From assembly GCA_009937505.1 (NCBI GenBank), contig JAACFJ010000018.1:1-58334 (forward strand): a stretch of 58,334 bases of DNA. The letters are read 5' to 3'. Shown here piece by piece: positions 9,402-19,773 of the stretch. This DNA comes from Gammaproteobacteria bacterium (GTDB lineage Bacteria; Pseudomonadota; Gammaproteobacteria; Steroidobacterales; Woeseiaceae). Under the pieces are notes generated by a model. That model saw only the letters and a list, made by a program, of their open reading frames with translations. It was not told where the DNA came from and did not search any database. The stretch's first letter is position 1, and every line of letters begins with the position of its first letter. A program made the position numbers and the translations under genes.

Positions 9402-9791
9402 CTAGTCCGTGTCCTCGCCCGCATCCGGGCTCACGCGAGCGCCCTGCCCAAGCGATCGCACTGCATCTTCGAGTATCAGTATACGGCCCAATTTCTCCCG
9501 CGGTACAGGAAGAGTTTGCATAATTTCATTCGCACTGAATGCCTGGAGCGCCGAAACGGGCCGACCCTCGAACTCGCGGCAAACTGCCTCCGCGGCTGCA
9601 AGCGCGTGTGGGCAACCCCAGACGCGAAAGCGCAGGCGATCGATGATATCGCCGTCACATTGCACCGCAAGGGCAATCCGCACACCCTGATCGTCGATTT
9701 GCACCCGCGCGGACGGCTTTTCAAGGTCGCCGGCATGATCGGGGCGGGCAAACAGCTCCCGCACCCGCTTGCCATAAGGGTCGGCCGTCAT
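9402..9791 (-). CDS. IscU/NifU-N-like scaffold homologue lacking two ligand cysteines
   Basis: The 129-residue protein aligns by eye with Isc[27 protein letters not shown] matches the IscU segment around the central ligand cysteine (here Cys60), and [11 protein letters not shown] matches the IscU segment ending ILAEDAI. The first ligand cysteine (in the PxCGD motif of IscU) and the third (HCS motif) are not present. The remaining cysteines (45, 71) are at other positions. It therefore may not assemble a normal 2Fe-2S cluster. The ATG at 9791 overlaps the iscS stop (ATGA), which decides the start. The context (iscS upstream, A-type carrier downstream) supports a role in Fe-S assembly, as scaffold or accessory; the exact function is unknown. 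Confidence 0.82.
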   Translation of the reverse strand: MTADPYGKRVRELFARPDHAGDLEKPSARVQIDDQGVRIALAVQCDGDIIDRLRFRVWGCPHALAAAEAVCREFEGRPVSALQAFSANEIMQTLPVPREKLGRILILEDAVRSLGQGARVSPDAGEDTD

Positions 9792-10963
9792 GCCGCGCGC
9801 CCTGGAGCAATATCCCGCAGGCGCGCGACAGCCTCCCGGTAGCGCGCGACGGCGAGATCCACTTCGGCTGACGTCGTCGGGCGCCCGAAACTGAAGCGTA
9901 TGGCGCTCTGCGCCAGCAAATCGCTGCGGCCGAGCGCACGCAGCACGGACGAGGGCTCCTGACTGGTGGAATTGCAGGCTGAGCCGGTGGCCACACACAG
10001 CGGCTCCAGCGCCAGCAGCAGGCTCTCGCCCTCGACGTCCTCGATGCTGACGTTGAGAATACCGGGGAACGAGTGGCTGTCGCTGCCGTTACGAACGATC
10101 CCGTCGAGGTCGCGGATCCCGCTCCAGAGGCGTTCGCGCAGCGATCGCAGGTGCTCGTGGTTTTCCTGCATCTCGCAGCGCGCGATGCGTGCGGCTTCGC
10201 CGAATCCCGCGATCAGCGGCACGGCGAGCGTACCCGGGCGTCGCCCTCCCTGCTGCCCGCCGCCGTAGATCAGCGGCTCAACGTGGCAACCCGGGCGGTC
10301 GGCGATATAGAGCGCGCCGATTCCCTTGGGGCCGTAGACCTTGTGCGCGGTTGTCGACAGCAGGTCGACCGGCAGTGACGCCAGGGCCAGCGGCAGCTTG
10401 CCCACGGACTGCGCAGCATCCACGTGAAACAGGACATCCCGCTCGCGGCAGAGCGCACCGAGTGCCTCGATGTCCTGGATCACACCGGTTTCGTTGTTGA
10501 CCTGCATGATCGACACGAGCTGCGTGTCGGGCCGTATTGCCGCCTCCAGGTTCGCCGGATCGAGGACACCCGTGTCATCGGGTCGCAACCAGCTGACTTC
10601 GAAGCCCCGTTTCTCCAGTACGTGAAACACGTCGGCAACGGCCTTGTGCTCGGTGGGCATCGTGATGAGGTGCCTGCCGCGGTCGGCGCGGTACCGGGCC
10701 GCACCGACGATGGCGAGGTTATCCGACTCCGTCGCACCCGACGTCCAGACCAGTTGCTCCTCCTTGCAGCCAAGCAACTCGGCCAGTTGCCCGGCCGCAC
10801 GCTCGACGTGCGCGCTGCTGCGGCGCCCCGCGGTATGTCCTGACGACGGATTGGCGAAATCGCCGCCCGCGCCGAAAAGCGGCGTCATGACATCGACGAC
10901 ACGCGGGTCGGCGGGCGTGCTGGCCGCGTAATCCAGGTAAACCATTTCCGCGATGTTGCTCAT
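9788..10963 (-). CDS. iscS: Cysteine desulfurase (IscS/NifS family)
   Basis: PLP enzyme taking sulfur from L-cysteine for Fe-S clusters and tRNA thiolation. The 391-residue product shows VYLDYAASTPADP, TSGATESDN, TEHKAV (His106), the PLP lysine Lys208 in TTAHKVYGPKG, and the active-site loop Cys330 in ATGSACNSTSQEPS. The loop sequence differs from E. coli IscS (SSGSACTS). The start ATG at 10963 overlaps the trmJ stop by 4 nt (ATGA). A longer open reading upstream lies entirely over trmJ and is not used. No iscR is present nearby. Confidence 0.95.
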   Translation of the reverse strand: MSNIAEMVYLDYAASTPADPRVVDVMTPLFGAGGDFANPSSGHTAGRRSSAHVERAAGQLAELLGCKEEQLVWTSGATESDNLAIVGAARYRADRGRHLITMPTEHKAVADVFHVLEKRGFEVSWLRPDDTGVLDPANLEAAIRPDTQLVSIMQVNNETGVIQDIEALGALCRERDVLFHVDAAQSVGKLPLALASLPVDLLSTTAHKVYGPKGIGALYIADRPGCHVEPLIYGGGQQGGRRPGTLAVPLIAGFGEAARIARCEMQENHEHLRSLRERLWSGIRDLDGIVRNGSDSHSFPGILNVSIEDVEGESLLLALEPLCVATGSACNSTSQEPSSVLRALGRSDLLAQSAIRFSFGRPTTSAEVDLAVARYREAVARLRDIAPGRAA

Positions 10964-11676
10964 GCGTCTTCTTCCTTCTCTCGCTCCACGGCCGCAAGGA
11001 TGCCGCGCAGGATATTGACTTCGTTCTGATCCGGCCGGGCCCGGATGAACAGGCGCCGCAGGCGGCGCATCAGGTGCCGCGGATTGTCGGGATCGAGAAA
11101 CTGCACGTCGGTCAGGACGCGTTCGAGGTGCTCGTAGAAATTCTCCATTTCCCGGCTGGTCGCAAGCGGCGCATCCGCCTCGTACCCGGGCGACTTTCCG
11201 GCCTGCGCCGCACGCAGTTCGTACGTCACGACTTGCACGGCCATCGCGAGATTGAGTGAACTGAAATCCGGATTCGTCGGAATCGTCAACAGTGTATCGC
11301 AATGATCGAGATCCGAATTCGAAAGACCGGAGTTCTCCGGGCCGAACACCGCGGCGACGGGTCCCCTGGCGCTCTCCTCCAGCAGCCTGGCGGCGCAGTC
11401 GCGCGCGTCGAGGCAAGGCCAGCTAATGGCCCTGGAACGCACGCTCGCGCCTGCCACGTACACACAGTCCTCGATCGCTTCCGCAAGGGTATGCACCACA
11501 GTCGCATTCTCGAGCAGGTCTTCCGCGCCGGAGGCCCGTGCCGTCGCCTCCTTGTCCGGGAAGTAGCGCGGATCGACCAGGGCCAGCTCCGTGAGGCCCA
11601 TGTTTTTCATCGCACGGGCGACCGCGCCGATATTGCCCGGATGCGTGGTACCGACGAGGACGATGCGTATCGACAT
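10960..11676 (-). CDS. trmJ: tRNA (cytidine/uridine-32-2'-O)-methyltransferase TrmJ
   Basis: SPOUT-class methyltransferase modifying position 32 of tRNA. The 238-residue product from the ATG at 11676 begins SIRIVLVGTTHPGNIGAVARAMKNMGL, the family N-terminus. It contains VAAVFGPENSGLSNSDL and IPTNPDFSSLNLAMAVQVVTYEL, which are the SPOUT knot/SAM-binding motifs. A C-terminal helical extension ends in LRGILAAVEREKEEDA. A TTG at 11703 would add nine residues, but the ATG fits family N-termini better. It is the first gene of the trmJ-iscS operon, divergent from suhB, as in many gammaproteobacteria. Confidence 0.95.
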   Translation of the reverse strand: MSIRIVLVGTTHPGNIGAVARAMKNMGLTELALVDPRYFPDKEATARASGAEDLLENATVVHTLAEAIEDCVYVAGASVRSRAISWPCLDARDCAARLLEESARGPVAAVFGPENSGLSNSDLDHCDTLLTIPTNPDFSSLNLAMAVQVVTYELRAAQAGKSPGYEADAPLATSREMENFYEHLERVLTDVQFLDPDNPRHLMRRLRRLFIRARPDQNEVNILRGILAAVEREKEEDA

Positions 11677-11794
11677 GTCAATATTCTGGCGAGTTGGCGG
11701 CAAAGTCCGGTATTCTACCGCCCCGATCGGGTCCCGGCAGTTTCTATTCCCGAACCCGCTTCTAGCAGTTCTTTGACATCGACGGAATCGTTAC

Positions 11795-12628
11795 ATGCAC
11801 GCACTACTGAATGTGGCCGTGATGGCCGCGCGTCGCGCCGGCAACTCGCTGATGAGAAACCTCGTCAAGCTCGACAAGCTGACGGTCGAAACGAAAGGCC
11901 ACAACGATTACGTCAGTGAGGCGGATCACGCCGCCGAACGGGAAGTCATCGAAACCATTCACAAACACTATCCGGATCACGCGATCCTCGCGGAGGAGTC
12001 GGGCACGAGCGGCGACTCCGATACCGTCTGGATCATCGACCCGCTCGACGGTACTACTAACTACCTGCACCGCTTTCCCGTATTTGCGGTGTCCATCGGC
12101 GTGCAGGTCAAGGGCCGCATGGAGCACGGCGTTGTCTACGATCCGATGCGGCAGGAGCTCTATACCGCATCCCGGGGTGTGGGCGCCCAGCTCGACGGCC
12201 GCCGTATCCGCGTCAGCGGACTTACCAATCTCGATCGCGCGCTGATCGGCACCGGCTTCCCGTTCCGCCAGGCCGACTTCGAGATGGAGCCCTACCTGAC
12301 AATGCTCGGCAAGATCATCAAGAACACGTCCGGTGTACGGCGCCCCGGAGCGGCGGCACTCGACCTCTGCTACGTCGCCGCCGGGCGCCTCGACGGCTTC
12401 TGGGAAACCGGCCTGTCGGCCTGGGACCTCGCCGCAGGTGGCCTGATCATCCGCGAGGCGGGAGGCATCGTCAGCGGCCTCGACGGCAGTGAGAATTACC
12501 TGGAAACCGGCCACATCCTCACCGGCACGCCGAAGATCTACGCAGGCCTCGCGAAGCTCTGCGCGTCGGAAATCAAGGCCATCCTGCACAAACCCGACGC
12601 AGACACCGCCGCCAAGACAGACTCCTGA
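11795..12628 (+). CDS. suhB: Inositol-1-monophosphatase / Nus-associated factor SuhB
   Basis: Mg-dependent phosphatase of the IMPase family that in gammaproteobacteria also takes part in rRNA antitermination. The 277-residue protein has the metal-binding AEESG (Glu67/68), WIIDPLDGTTNYLHRFP (Asp82, Asp85) and WDLAAGGLIIREAGG. RRPGAAALDLCYVAAGRLDG is also typical. A purine-rich GACGGAA sits before the ATG. It is divergent from trmJ with a 118-nt gap and converges on secF; the intergenic repeat at 12663-12700 follows it. Confidence 0.96.
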   Translation: MHALLNVAVMAARRAGNSLMRNLVKLDKLTVETKGHNDYVSEADHAAEREVIETIHKHYPDHAILAEESGTSGDSDTVWIIDPLDGTTNYLHRFPVFAVSIGVQVKGRMEHGVVYDPMRQELYTASRGVGAQLDGRRIRVSGLTNLDRALIGTGFPFRQADFEMEPYLTMLGKIIKNTSGVRRPGAAALDLCYVAAGRLDGFWETGLSAWDLAAGGLIIREAGGIVSGLDGSENYLETGHILTGTPKIYAGLAKLCASEIKAILHKPDADTAAKTDS

Positions 12629-12662
12629 AAGACCAATGCGGTGAACGCAGTCCGGCGGGGAG

Positions 12663-12700
12663 TTCCTCTCCGTCATGGCTCGCTCGACGAGCCGGGGGCT
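12663..12700 (+). repeat. Dispersed core repeat, copy A, with terminator-like hairpin
   Basis: Contains CTCTCCGTCATGGCTC and further on GCTTTATTC, matching the cores at 26128-26174, 26242-26290 (inverted) and 44390-44440 (inverted). Inside it lies a hairpin GGCTCG-CTCGA-CGAGCC (12677-12693) followed by GGGGGCTTTATT, which could terminate suhB transcription. It is between the convergent genes suhB and secF. Confidence 0.7.
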
Positions 12701-12704
12701 TTAT

Positions 12705-13646
12705 TCAGGGCAATTCGTCGATCAGGTCGGGGTCTTTTACGGGCTCGATGAGGTCCTGGGCGTTCACGCCGAGCAGCAGCGCGGTCGCGCTTGCGGTGTA
12801 GATCGACGAATAGGTACCGACGATGATGCCGACGATCAATGCGATCGAGAATGGCGCGATAGACTCGCCACCGAGCGTCAGCAGGGCTACGAGCACGAGC
12901 AAGGTCGTCAAACCCGTGATGATCGTGCGCGCCAGCATCTCATTGATAGACACATTCATCGATTCTTCCGCCGACACGCCGCGCAGCTTGAAGAAGTTCT
13001 CGCGAATCCTGTCGAAAGCCACAACGGTGTCGTTCAGCGAATAACCGATCACCGCGAGGACTGCAGCCACGACCGTGAGATCGAACGGCAGACTGAAGAT
13101 CGAGAAGAAGCCGATGGTAATGATCACGTCATGGGCGAGAGCAGCCACGGCGCCTGCTGCGAATTTCCACTGGAAACGGAACATCACGTACGCAAAGATC
13201 AGCAGCAGTACGATGATCATCGCAAAACCGCCCTGCTCCGCGAGCTCGCTGCCAACCTGGGGACTGACCGCCTCGACGCGCCGCAGCTCGACCTCTTTGC
13301 CACCCGCGGTCAACGTGGCCTGCAGTTGCTCGCGGATTGCGCCCTGGTCGGAACCCACCTGCGGAGGCAGCCGCACCAGCACGTCGTTGGCCGCGCCAAA
13401 GATCTGTACCTGAGCGTCCTCGAATCCGGCCTCGAAAAGATCGTCGCGAATTCCTTCGACATCAGCGTCTTCGGTGTACCCGACTTCGAGCAGAATGCCG
13501 CCCGTGAAGTCGATGCCGAAATTCAGGCCCCGCATGCCCAGCGAAACGAGTGATGCAATGACGACGATCACCGAAATGGACAATGCAATCCGGCGCCGCG
13601 ACAGGCTGAGGAAATCGATACTGGTTTTCTTTTTCAGAAATTTCAT
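12705..13646 (-). CDS. secF: Protein translocase subunit SecF
   Basis: Inner membrane partner of SecD that uses proton motive force to finish protein export. The 313-residue protein has one N-terminal transmembrane helix, LNFGIDFTGGILLEVGY at the start of the periplasmic domain, and a C-terminal bundle of five helices. The RND-type motif VIGYSLNDTVVAFDRIRENF and the SINEMLARTIITGLTTLLVLVALL segment are present. It follows secD by 9 nt, so they are co-transcribed, and it ends next to repeat copy A. Confidence 0.97.
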   Translation of the reverse strand: MKFLKKKTSIDFLSLSRRRIALSISVIVVIASLVSLGMRGLNFGIDFTGGILLEVGYTEDADVEGIRDDLFEAGFEDAQVQIFGAANDVLVRLPPQVGSDQGAIREQLQATLTAGGKEVELRRVEAVSPQVGSELAEQGGFAMIIVLLLIFAYVMFRFQWKFAAGAVAALAHDVIITIGFFSIFSLPFDLTVVAAVLAVIGYSLNDTVVAFDRIRENFFKLRGVSAEESMNVSINEMLARTIITGLTTLLVLVALLTLGGESIAPFSIALIVGIIVGTYSSIYTASATALLLGVNAQDLIEPVKDPDLIDELP

Positions 13647-13655
13647 CGTCGTTTC

Positions 13656-15470
13656 CTAAACCGGAATGCCCTGCAGCTTGCGACCGCCGAACGCGAGGTT
13701 GACGATCGTCCGGGTACCCACGATCGCCGTAAACATCGACGTAAGGATGCCGATCATCAGCGTGATCGCGAATCCCTTGATCGGCCCTGTGCCGAAACCG
13801 AGCAGTACGATCGCGGCAATCAGGGTAGTGATGTTCGCGTCCGCGATCGACGACAAGGCCTTGTCGTAACCCGAGTGTATCGCCTGCTGCGGCGACGTCC
13901 CGGCCGCCAGTTCCTCGCGTATTCGTTCGAAAATGAGCACGTTGGCGTCCACCGCCATGCCGACGGTCAGCACGATACCGGCAATGCCGGGCAAGGTCAG
14001 GGATGCGCCCAGCAGCGACAGCACGGCCACGATGAATACGAGGTTCGACAACAGTGCGACGTTGGCGATCAGGCCGAACACCCGGTAGTAGACGACCATG
14101 AATATGATCACCGCCAGGAAACCGATCTGGATCGCCTTGAAACCGCGATCGATGTTTTCCTGGCCGAGCGTCGGGCCGATCGTCCGGTCGTCGACCTTGT
14201 AGACCGGTGCTGCGAGCGCGCCGGCGCGAAGCAGCTTGGCGAGGTCGCTGGCTTCGATCGGGTTCAACCCGGTGATCTGGAAGTTGTTCTTGAATACACC
14301 TCGAATCGTCGCCGTATTGATGATTTCTTCCGACTTCACGCGGCGTGTCTCGCTCTTGCCGCCACGCGTCACCGTTTCTTCCTTCCACTCGATGAACACG
14401 GTCGACATCGGCTTGTTGAGATTATCCCGGGTCGTAGCCAGCATGCGCTCGCCACCCGCGGCATCCAGCGTGATGTTGACCGCGGGCTGGCCCTCGGAAC
14501 TGAAGCCCGCGGATGCGTTGACGATCTCGTCGCCGGAAGCGATAACTTCGCGCTTGAGTATTTGCGCGGGTTCCTGGCCGCGACCCGGATATCGCCGTGA
14601 GCCTGGCTGGTTGCCGGACTGGTCGACGAGCCGAAACTCGACCGTCGCGGTCGCCGTCAGGATCTTGTCCAGTTCCGTCGGGTCCTGCACGCCGGGCAGC
14701 TGTACGACGATGCGATCAAGGCCCTGCCGTTGAACCAGCGGCTCGGCGACGCCCAGTTCATCAACGCGGTTCCTGAGCGTCGTGATGTTCTGTTCGATCG
14801 CAAAATCCTGACGCGCGCGGATCTGCGTCTCGGACATGCGTACCGTGAACGACTTGTCGTCCGTGCCGTCGTTGATCAGAACCTCGGGATCGGCCGTGCG
14901 CACTATGCTCATGGACGTCTCGTAATCCGCGCTGTCCGAGAGCCGCACCGTAATGACATTATTTTCGAGGTCAACGCGGTGGCGGATCCTCGCTTCGCGC
15001 AGACGATCGTCGAAGTCCTGCTGGTAGGATTCGAGGCGCTTGTTGATGGCCGATTCCATGTCGACCTCCAGCAATACGTAGATACCGCCGCGCAGATCCA
15101 GGCCCAGGCTCATCGGGTTGAGGCCAATGCCGCGCACCCAGGCCGGTAGCCTCGGTGCGAGCGTCAGGGCAATATTGAGATCGCGGCCGTAGCGATCGCG
15201 CAGCCGGTCGCCCGCGGCAGTCTGGGCTTCAGGCGTTTCGAACCGCAGCACCGCCCGGTCGTCTTTCAGAAAGGCGGCTTCGGGCTCGATGCTTGCGCCC
15301 TCCACCGTGCTGACAAATTCTCGCAGCTGCGACTCGGTAATCGGTTCGCCGAGGCGATCAGCCAGCTGAATCGCCGGAGCGCTGCCGTAAAGATTGGGCA
15401 GGGCCAGCAGGATACCCGTCAGCAGTACGACGAGCACCAGCACATTGAGCCAGGCGGGATATTTGTTCAT
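13656..15470 (-). CDS. secD: Protein translocase subunit SecD
   Basis: Inner membrane RND-like subunit of the Sec translocon. The 604-residue protein has an N-terminal helix (YPAWLNVLVLVVLLTGILLALPNLYG), the conserved LGLDLRGGIYVLLEVD, P1 head domains in the periplasm, and the C-terminal segment VYYRVFGLIANVALLSNLVFIVAVLSLLGA with the signature TVGMAVDANVLIFERIREE. Length is close to the usual 600-620. It lies 19 nt after yajC and 9 nt before secF, the standard yajC-secD-secF order. Confidence 0.97.
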   Translation of the reverse strand: MNKYPAWLNVLVLVVLLTGILLALPNLYGSAPAIQLADRLGEPITESQLREFVSTVEGASIEPEAAFLKDDRAVLRFETPEAQTAAGDRLRDRYGRDLNIALTLAPRLPAWVRGIGLNPMSLGLDLRGGIYVLLEVDMESAINKRLESYQQDFDDRLREARIRHRVDLENNVITVRLSDSADYETSMSIVRTADPEVLINDGTDDKSFTVRMSETQIRARQDFAIEQNITTLRNRVDELGVAEPLVQRQGLDRIVVQLPGVQDPTELDKILTATATVEFRLVDQSGNQPGSRRYPGRGQEPAQILKREVIASGDEIVNASAGFSSEGQPAVNITLDAAGGERMLATTRDNLNKPMSTVFIEWKEETVTRGGKSETRRVKSEEIINTATIRGVFKNNFQITGLNPIEASDLAKLLRAGALAAPVYKVDDRTIGPTLGQENIDRGFKAIQIGFLAVIIFMVVYYRVFGLIANVALLSNLVFIVAVLSLLGASLTLPGIAGIVLTVGMAVDANVLIFERIREELAAGTSPQQAIHSGYDKALSSIADANITTLIAAIVLLGFGTGPIKGFAITLMIGILTSMFTAIVGTRTIVNLAFGGRKLQGIPV

Positions 15471-15489
15471 TGAAACGGTGCGTCGTCGC

Positions 15490-15813
15490 TCAGGCTTCTT
15501 CGAAGGTGCCCTTCGGCACTACTTGCGAGACACTGCTCTTCTGAATCTTGATCTCGGTGTTGTCGCTGATCTGCACAACGGCGTAATGGTCGCTGACGGC
15601 CGTGATCCGCCCGAGGATTCCTCCGGCGGTCAAAACTTCATCACCGACCTGCAGGGCGCCAACCATCTCGGTGTGCGCCTTCTGCTTCTTCTGCTGTGGC
15701 CTGATCAACAGGAAGTAAAACGCGATGAAGATCAGGACGAGAGGCCACAAATCAATGAGGCTTCCCTGTGGTGCGGCCTGTTGCGCGTGAGCGCTACTGA
15801 TAAAAAAGTCCAT
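15490..15813 (-). CDS. yajC: Preprotein translocase accessory subunit YajC
   Basis: Small inner membrane protein of the SecDF-YajC complex. From the ATG at 15813 the product is 107 residues: FFISSAHAQQ at the N-terminus, one transmembrane helix (about 20-37, IDLWPLVLIFIAFYFLLI), the invariant RPQQKKQK and MVGALQVGDEVLTAGGILGRI. An AAGAAAT purine stretch precedes the ATG. An open frame extends 11 codons further upstream, but those residues do not match the family. Confidence 0.95.
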   Translation of the reverse strand: MDFFISSAHAQQAAPQGSLIDLWPLVLIFIAFYFLLIRPQQKKQKAHTEMVGALQVGDEVLTAGGILGRITAVSDHYAVVQISDNTEIKIQKSSVSQVVPKGTFEEA

Positions 15814-15929
15814 GGTGATATTTCTTCTCGTTGCGGGGTCCGGCAAGCGCCCGGAAAAAACAGCGCGGTATTATGGCACAGAGCGCAAGTTGTGGGGACG
15901 CGATCGCGAAAGCCAAGCCGAAAAACGTT

Positions 15930-18061
<2,132 letters not shown>

Positions 18062-18113
18062 GGGCGCGCATGGTATCAGAGGCATGCGCGCCCGAGCGTT
18101 CTCACGTTCGCGA

Positions 18114-19163
18114 TCAGGTCCTCTGATCGGGGACCGGTGCGCGCTGCACGCGGATGTTCACGTTTGCGGGCTTTACCGGCAGAGGCGGGCGTGGCGCGAG
18201 CGGTACGAGCATGCTCGAACGATCGTCCGGCAACTCGATATTGATCGTCTGGCGGCGCTTGTCGCGCATGATCCCCAGTTCGAGTTTCTCACCGGCCTGG
18301 TACGAACTCAGAATTCGCATCGCGTGGCCCACCGACGTGGGTTCGCGGCCGTCGATACTCTCAATGACGTCACCGTCCCGCAGTTTGAGCGCTTCCGACT
18401 TCGGCGCGTTGACTACAAGCAGGCCCGCGTCGGTGCCGAAGTACCGCCCCAGCCCTTCATTGAGCTCGACAAGTTCCATGTCGCCCCAGCTGCTGCCGAA
18501 AAGCGGCGAGGCGAAACGATACTTGCGCACGACCTCGGGCGCTACGTGTACGGATGGCATTTCAAACTTGAAGTTCTCACCTTCGCCGATCCAGGCATAA
18601 GCATGCGCATCCATAATTCGGGGTTCGACCTCGACCTTGCCGACATTGCCGTCGCGAAGGTACTCCACCTCCAGTTTGTCACCCTCCTCGACACCTTTCA
18701 TGGCGTCGAGCAGGCGTCTGTTTGCTTCGCTGCCATCTTCGGCACTCATCGATTCACTGTTCACCGCGGTAATCACGTCACCAGCACGCAGTCCGGCATC
18801 ATCCGCCGCGCTGCCCGGTGAGACGCCGAGGATGTTTACGCCTTCGACGGGCCCTTTGCCTTCGTTGCCGCCGACAGTGACACCGAGCCTGGGCTTGCCC
18901 ATCAGCCCCATGACCGATTTTTCGATTTCCAGCACCTGCGGCAGATTCTGCTGGCTCAGTTCGGCAATCCGGCGGGCAGCCTCCTCGAGCTGGCGTTCGG
19001 CATCACGCATTTGTCGCCTGGCTTCCTCTTTCTCGAGCTGAGCCTGCGCCTTGCGCTGCTCCGCCTCGCGCTGCGCTTCTTCGGTCTCCGGGGTTTGCGC
19101 AGCTGCCTGCCCGGCGAGCAGCAGGGCTGCCGCCACAGGTATCAAAATCTTCATCGTCTTCAT
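18114..19163 (-). CDS. Periplasmic double-PDZ protein, third gene of an ECF sigma operon
   Basis: From the ATG at 19163 the product is 349 residues: a cleavable signal peptide (KILIPVAAALLLAGQAAA), a charged coiled coil (about 25-88, rich in Glu, Arg and Gln), a PDZ domain with GVSPGSAADDAGLRAGDVITAVN (about 95-180), and a second PDZ-like domain with LLVVNAPKSEALKLRDGDVIESIDGREP (about 230-300). The C-terminus is Pro/Arg-rich. No HEXXH or serine-protease triad is visible, so it looks like an adaptor or sensor rather than a protease. It lies 22 nt after the anti-sigma-like gene and probably belongs to that regulon. Confidence 0.8.
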   Translation of the reverse strand: MKTMKILIPVAAALLLAGQAAAQTPETEEAQREAEQRKAQAQLEKEEARRQMRDAERQLEEAARRIAELSQQNLPQVLEIEKSVMGLMGKPRLGVTVGGNEGKGPVEGVNILGVSPGSAADDAGLRAGDVITAVNSESMSAEDGSEANRRLLDAMKGVEEGDKLEVEYLRDGNVGKVEVEPRIMDAHAYAWIGEGENFKFEMPSVHVAPEVVRKYRFASPLFGSSWGDMELVELNEGLGRYFGTDAGLLVVNAPKSEALKLRDGDVIESIDGREPTSVGHAMRILSSYQAGEKLELGIMRDKRRQTINIELPDDRSSMLVPLAPRPPLPVKPANVNIRVQRAPVPDQRT

Positions 19164-19185
19164 CGAAACAGTTCTCCTGAAGCAG

Positions 19186-19770
19186 TCAAAATGCAGTTCG
19201 CTGCGCCTGCGCATAGCGCATGCCAACCAGCAACTTCATCAACCTGACGCGTTCGCGCCAGAAAATTTCCTCGTCTTCCGGACTGAGTTGGGATTCGGGA
19301 TCGTTGAGCTGATAGTCGATCGCGGCAATGCGATCCTCGAGGTTCGCGATCGTCGCCGCCGTGCCGGCACGCATCACGCGCGGCTCGTCGGGCAGATCAC
19401 GCAGGTCGCTCTCGAGTTCGCGCGATTCGGTCATCAACGTCTGCAGTGTGTTCAGTTGAATCGGTGAGCTGCTGCCAACGTTGTCCGGAGTCGTCGGATA
19501 GACAACGGGCTCCTGTTCGAACATTCCCGGCACCATGAGAACCGCCACCACTAGGGCCGCCGCCAGGCTGCCCCCGACATACCAGGTCGACCGGCGCCGT
19601 GCCGCGGGCCGGGTAATCAGCCCTTCGGCCTCCGCCTGCTCTCGGATCCGGTGCCATACGGCGCGCGGCGGCATCGTGTCCGGCAAACCGCTCAGTCCCT
19701 GACGCAACGCGTCGTGTTCGTCAGCAGTCAATGCGCAGATCATCTCTTCGTCCTTAACATCTTTCGTCAT
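19186..19770 (-). CDS. Putative membrane-bound anti-sigma factor
   Basis: The 194-residue protein has a cytosolic N-terminal part (about 1-60, with LTADEHDALRQGLSGLPDTMPPRAVWHRIREQA), one transmembrane helix (about 64-82, WYVGGSLAAALVVAVLMVPG), and a periplasmic part containing a likely coiled coil (LMTESRELESDLRDLPDEP and ATIANLEDRIAAIDYQL). Its gene starts 3 nt after the ECF sigma stop. The size, topology and position fit an anti-sigma factor; a canonical HxxxCxxC zinc motif is absent. The function is inferred from context. Confidence 0.65.
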   Translation of the reverse strand: MTKDVKDEEMICALTADEHDALRQGLSGLPDTMPPRAVWHRIREQAEAEGLITRPAARRRSTWYVGGSLAAALVVAVLMVPGMFEQEPVVYPTTPDNVGSSSPIQLNTLQTLMTESRELESDLRDLPDEPRVMRAGTAATIANLEDRIAAIDYQLNDPESQLSPEDEEIFWRERVRLMKLLVGMRYAQAQRTAF

Positions 19771-19773
19771 TCT

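Noticed and set aside
11773-11778. TTGACA near suhB as a -35 element
   Set aside because: A -10 at the correct distance would fall inside the start of suhB; no matching hexamer supports it.
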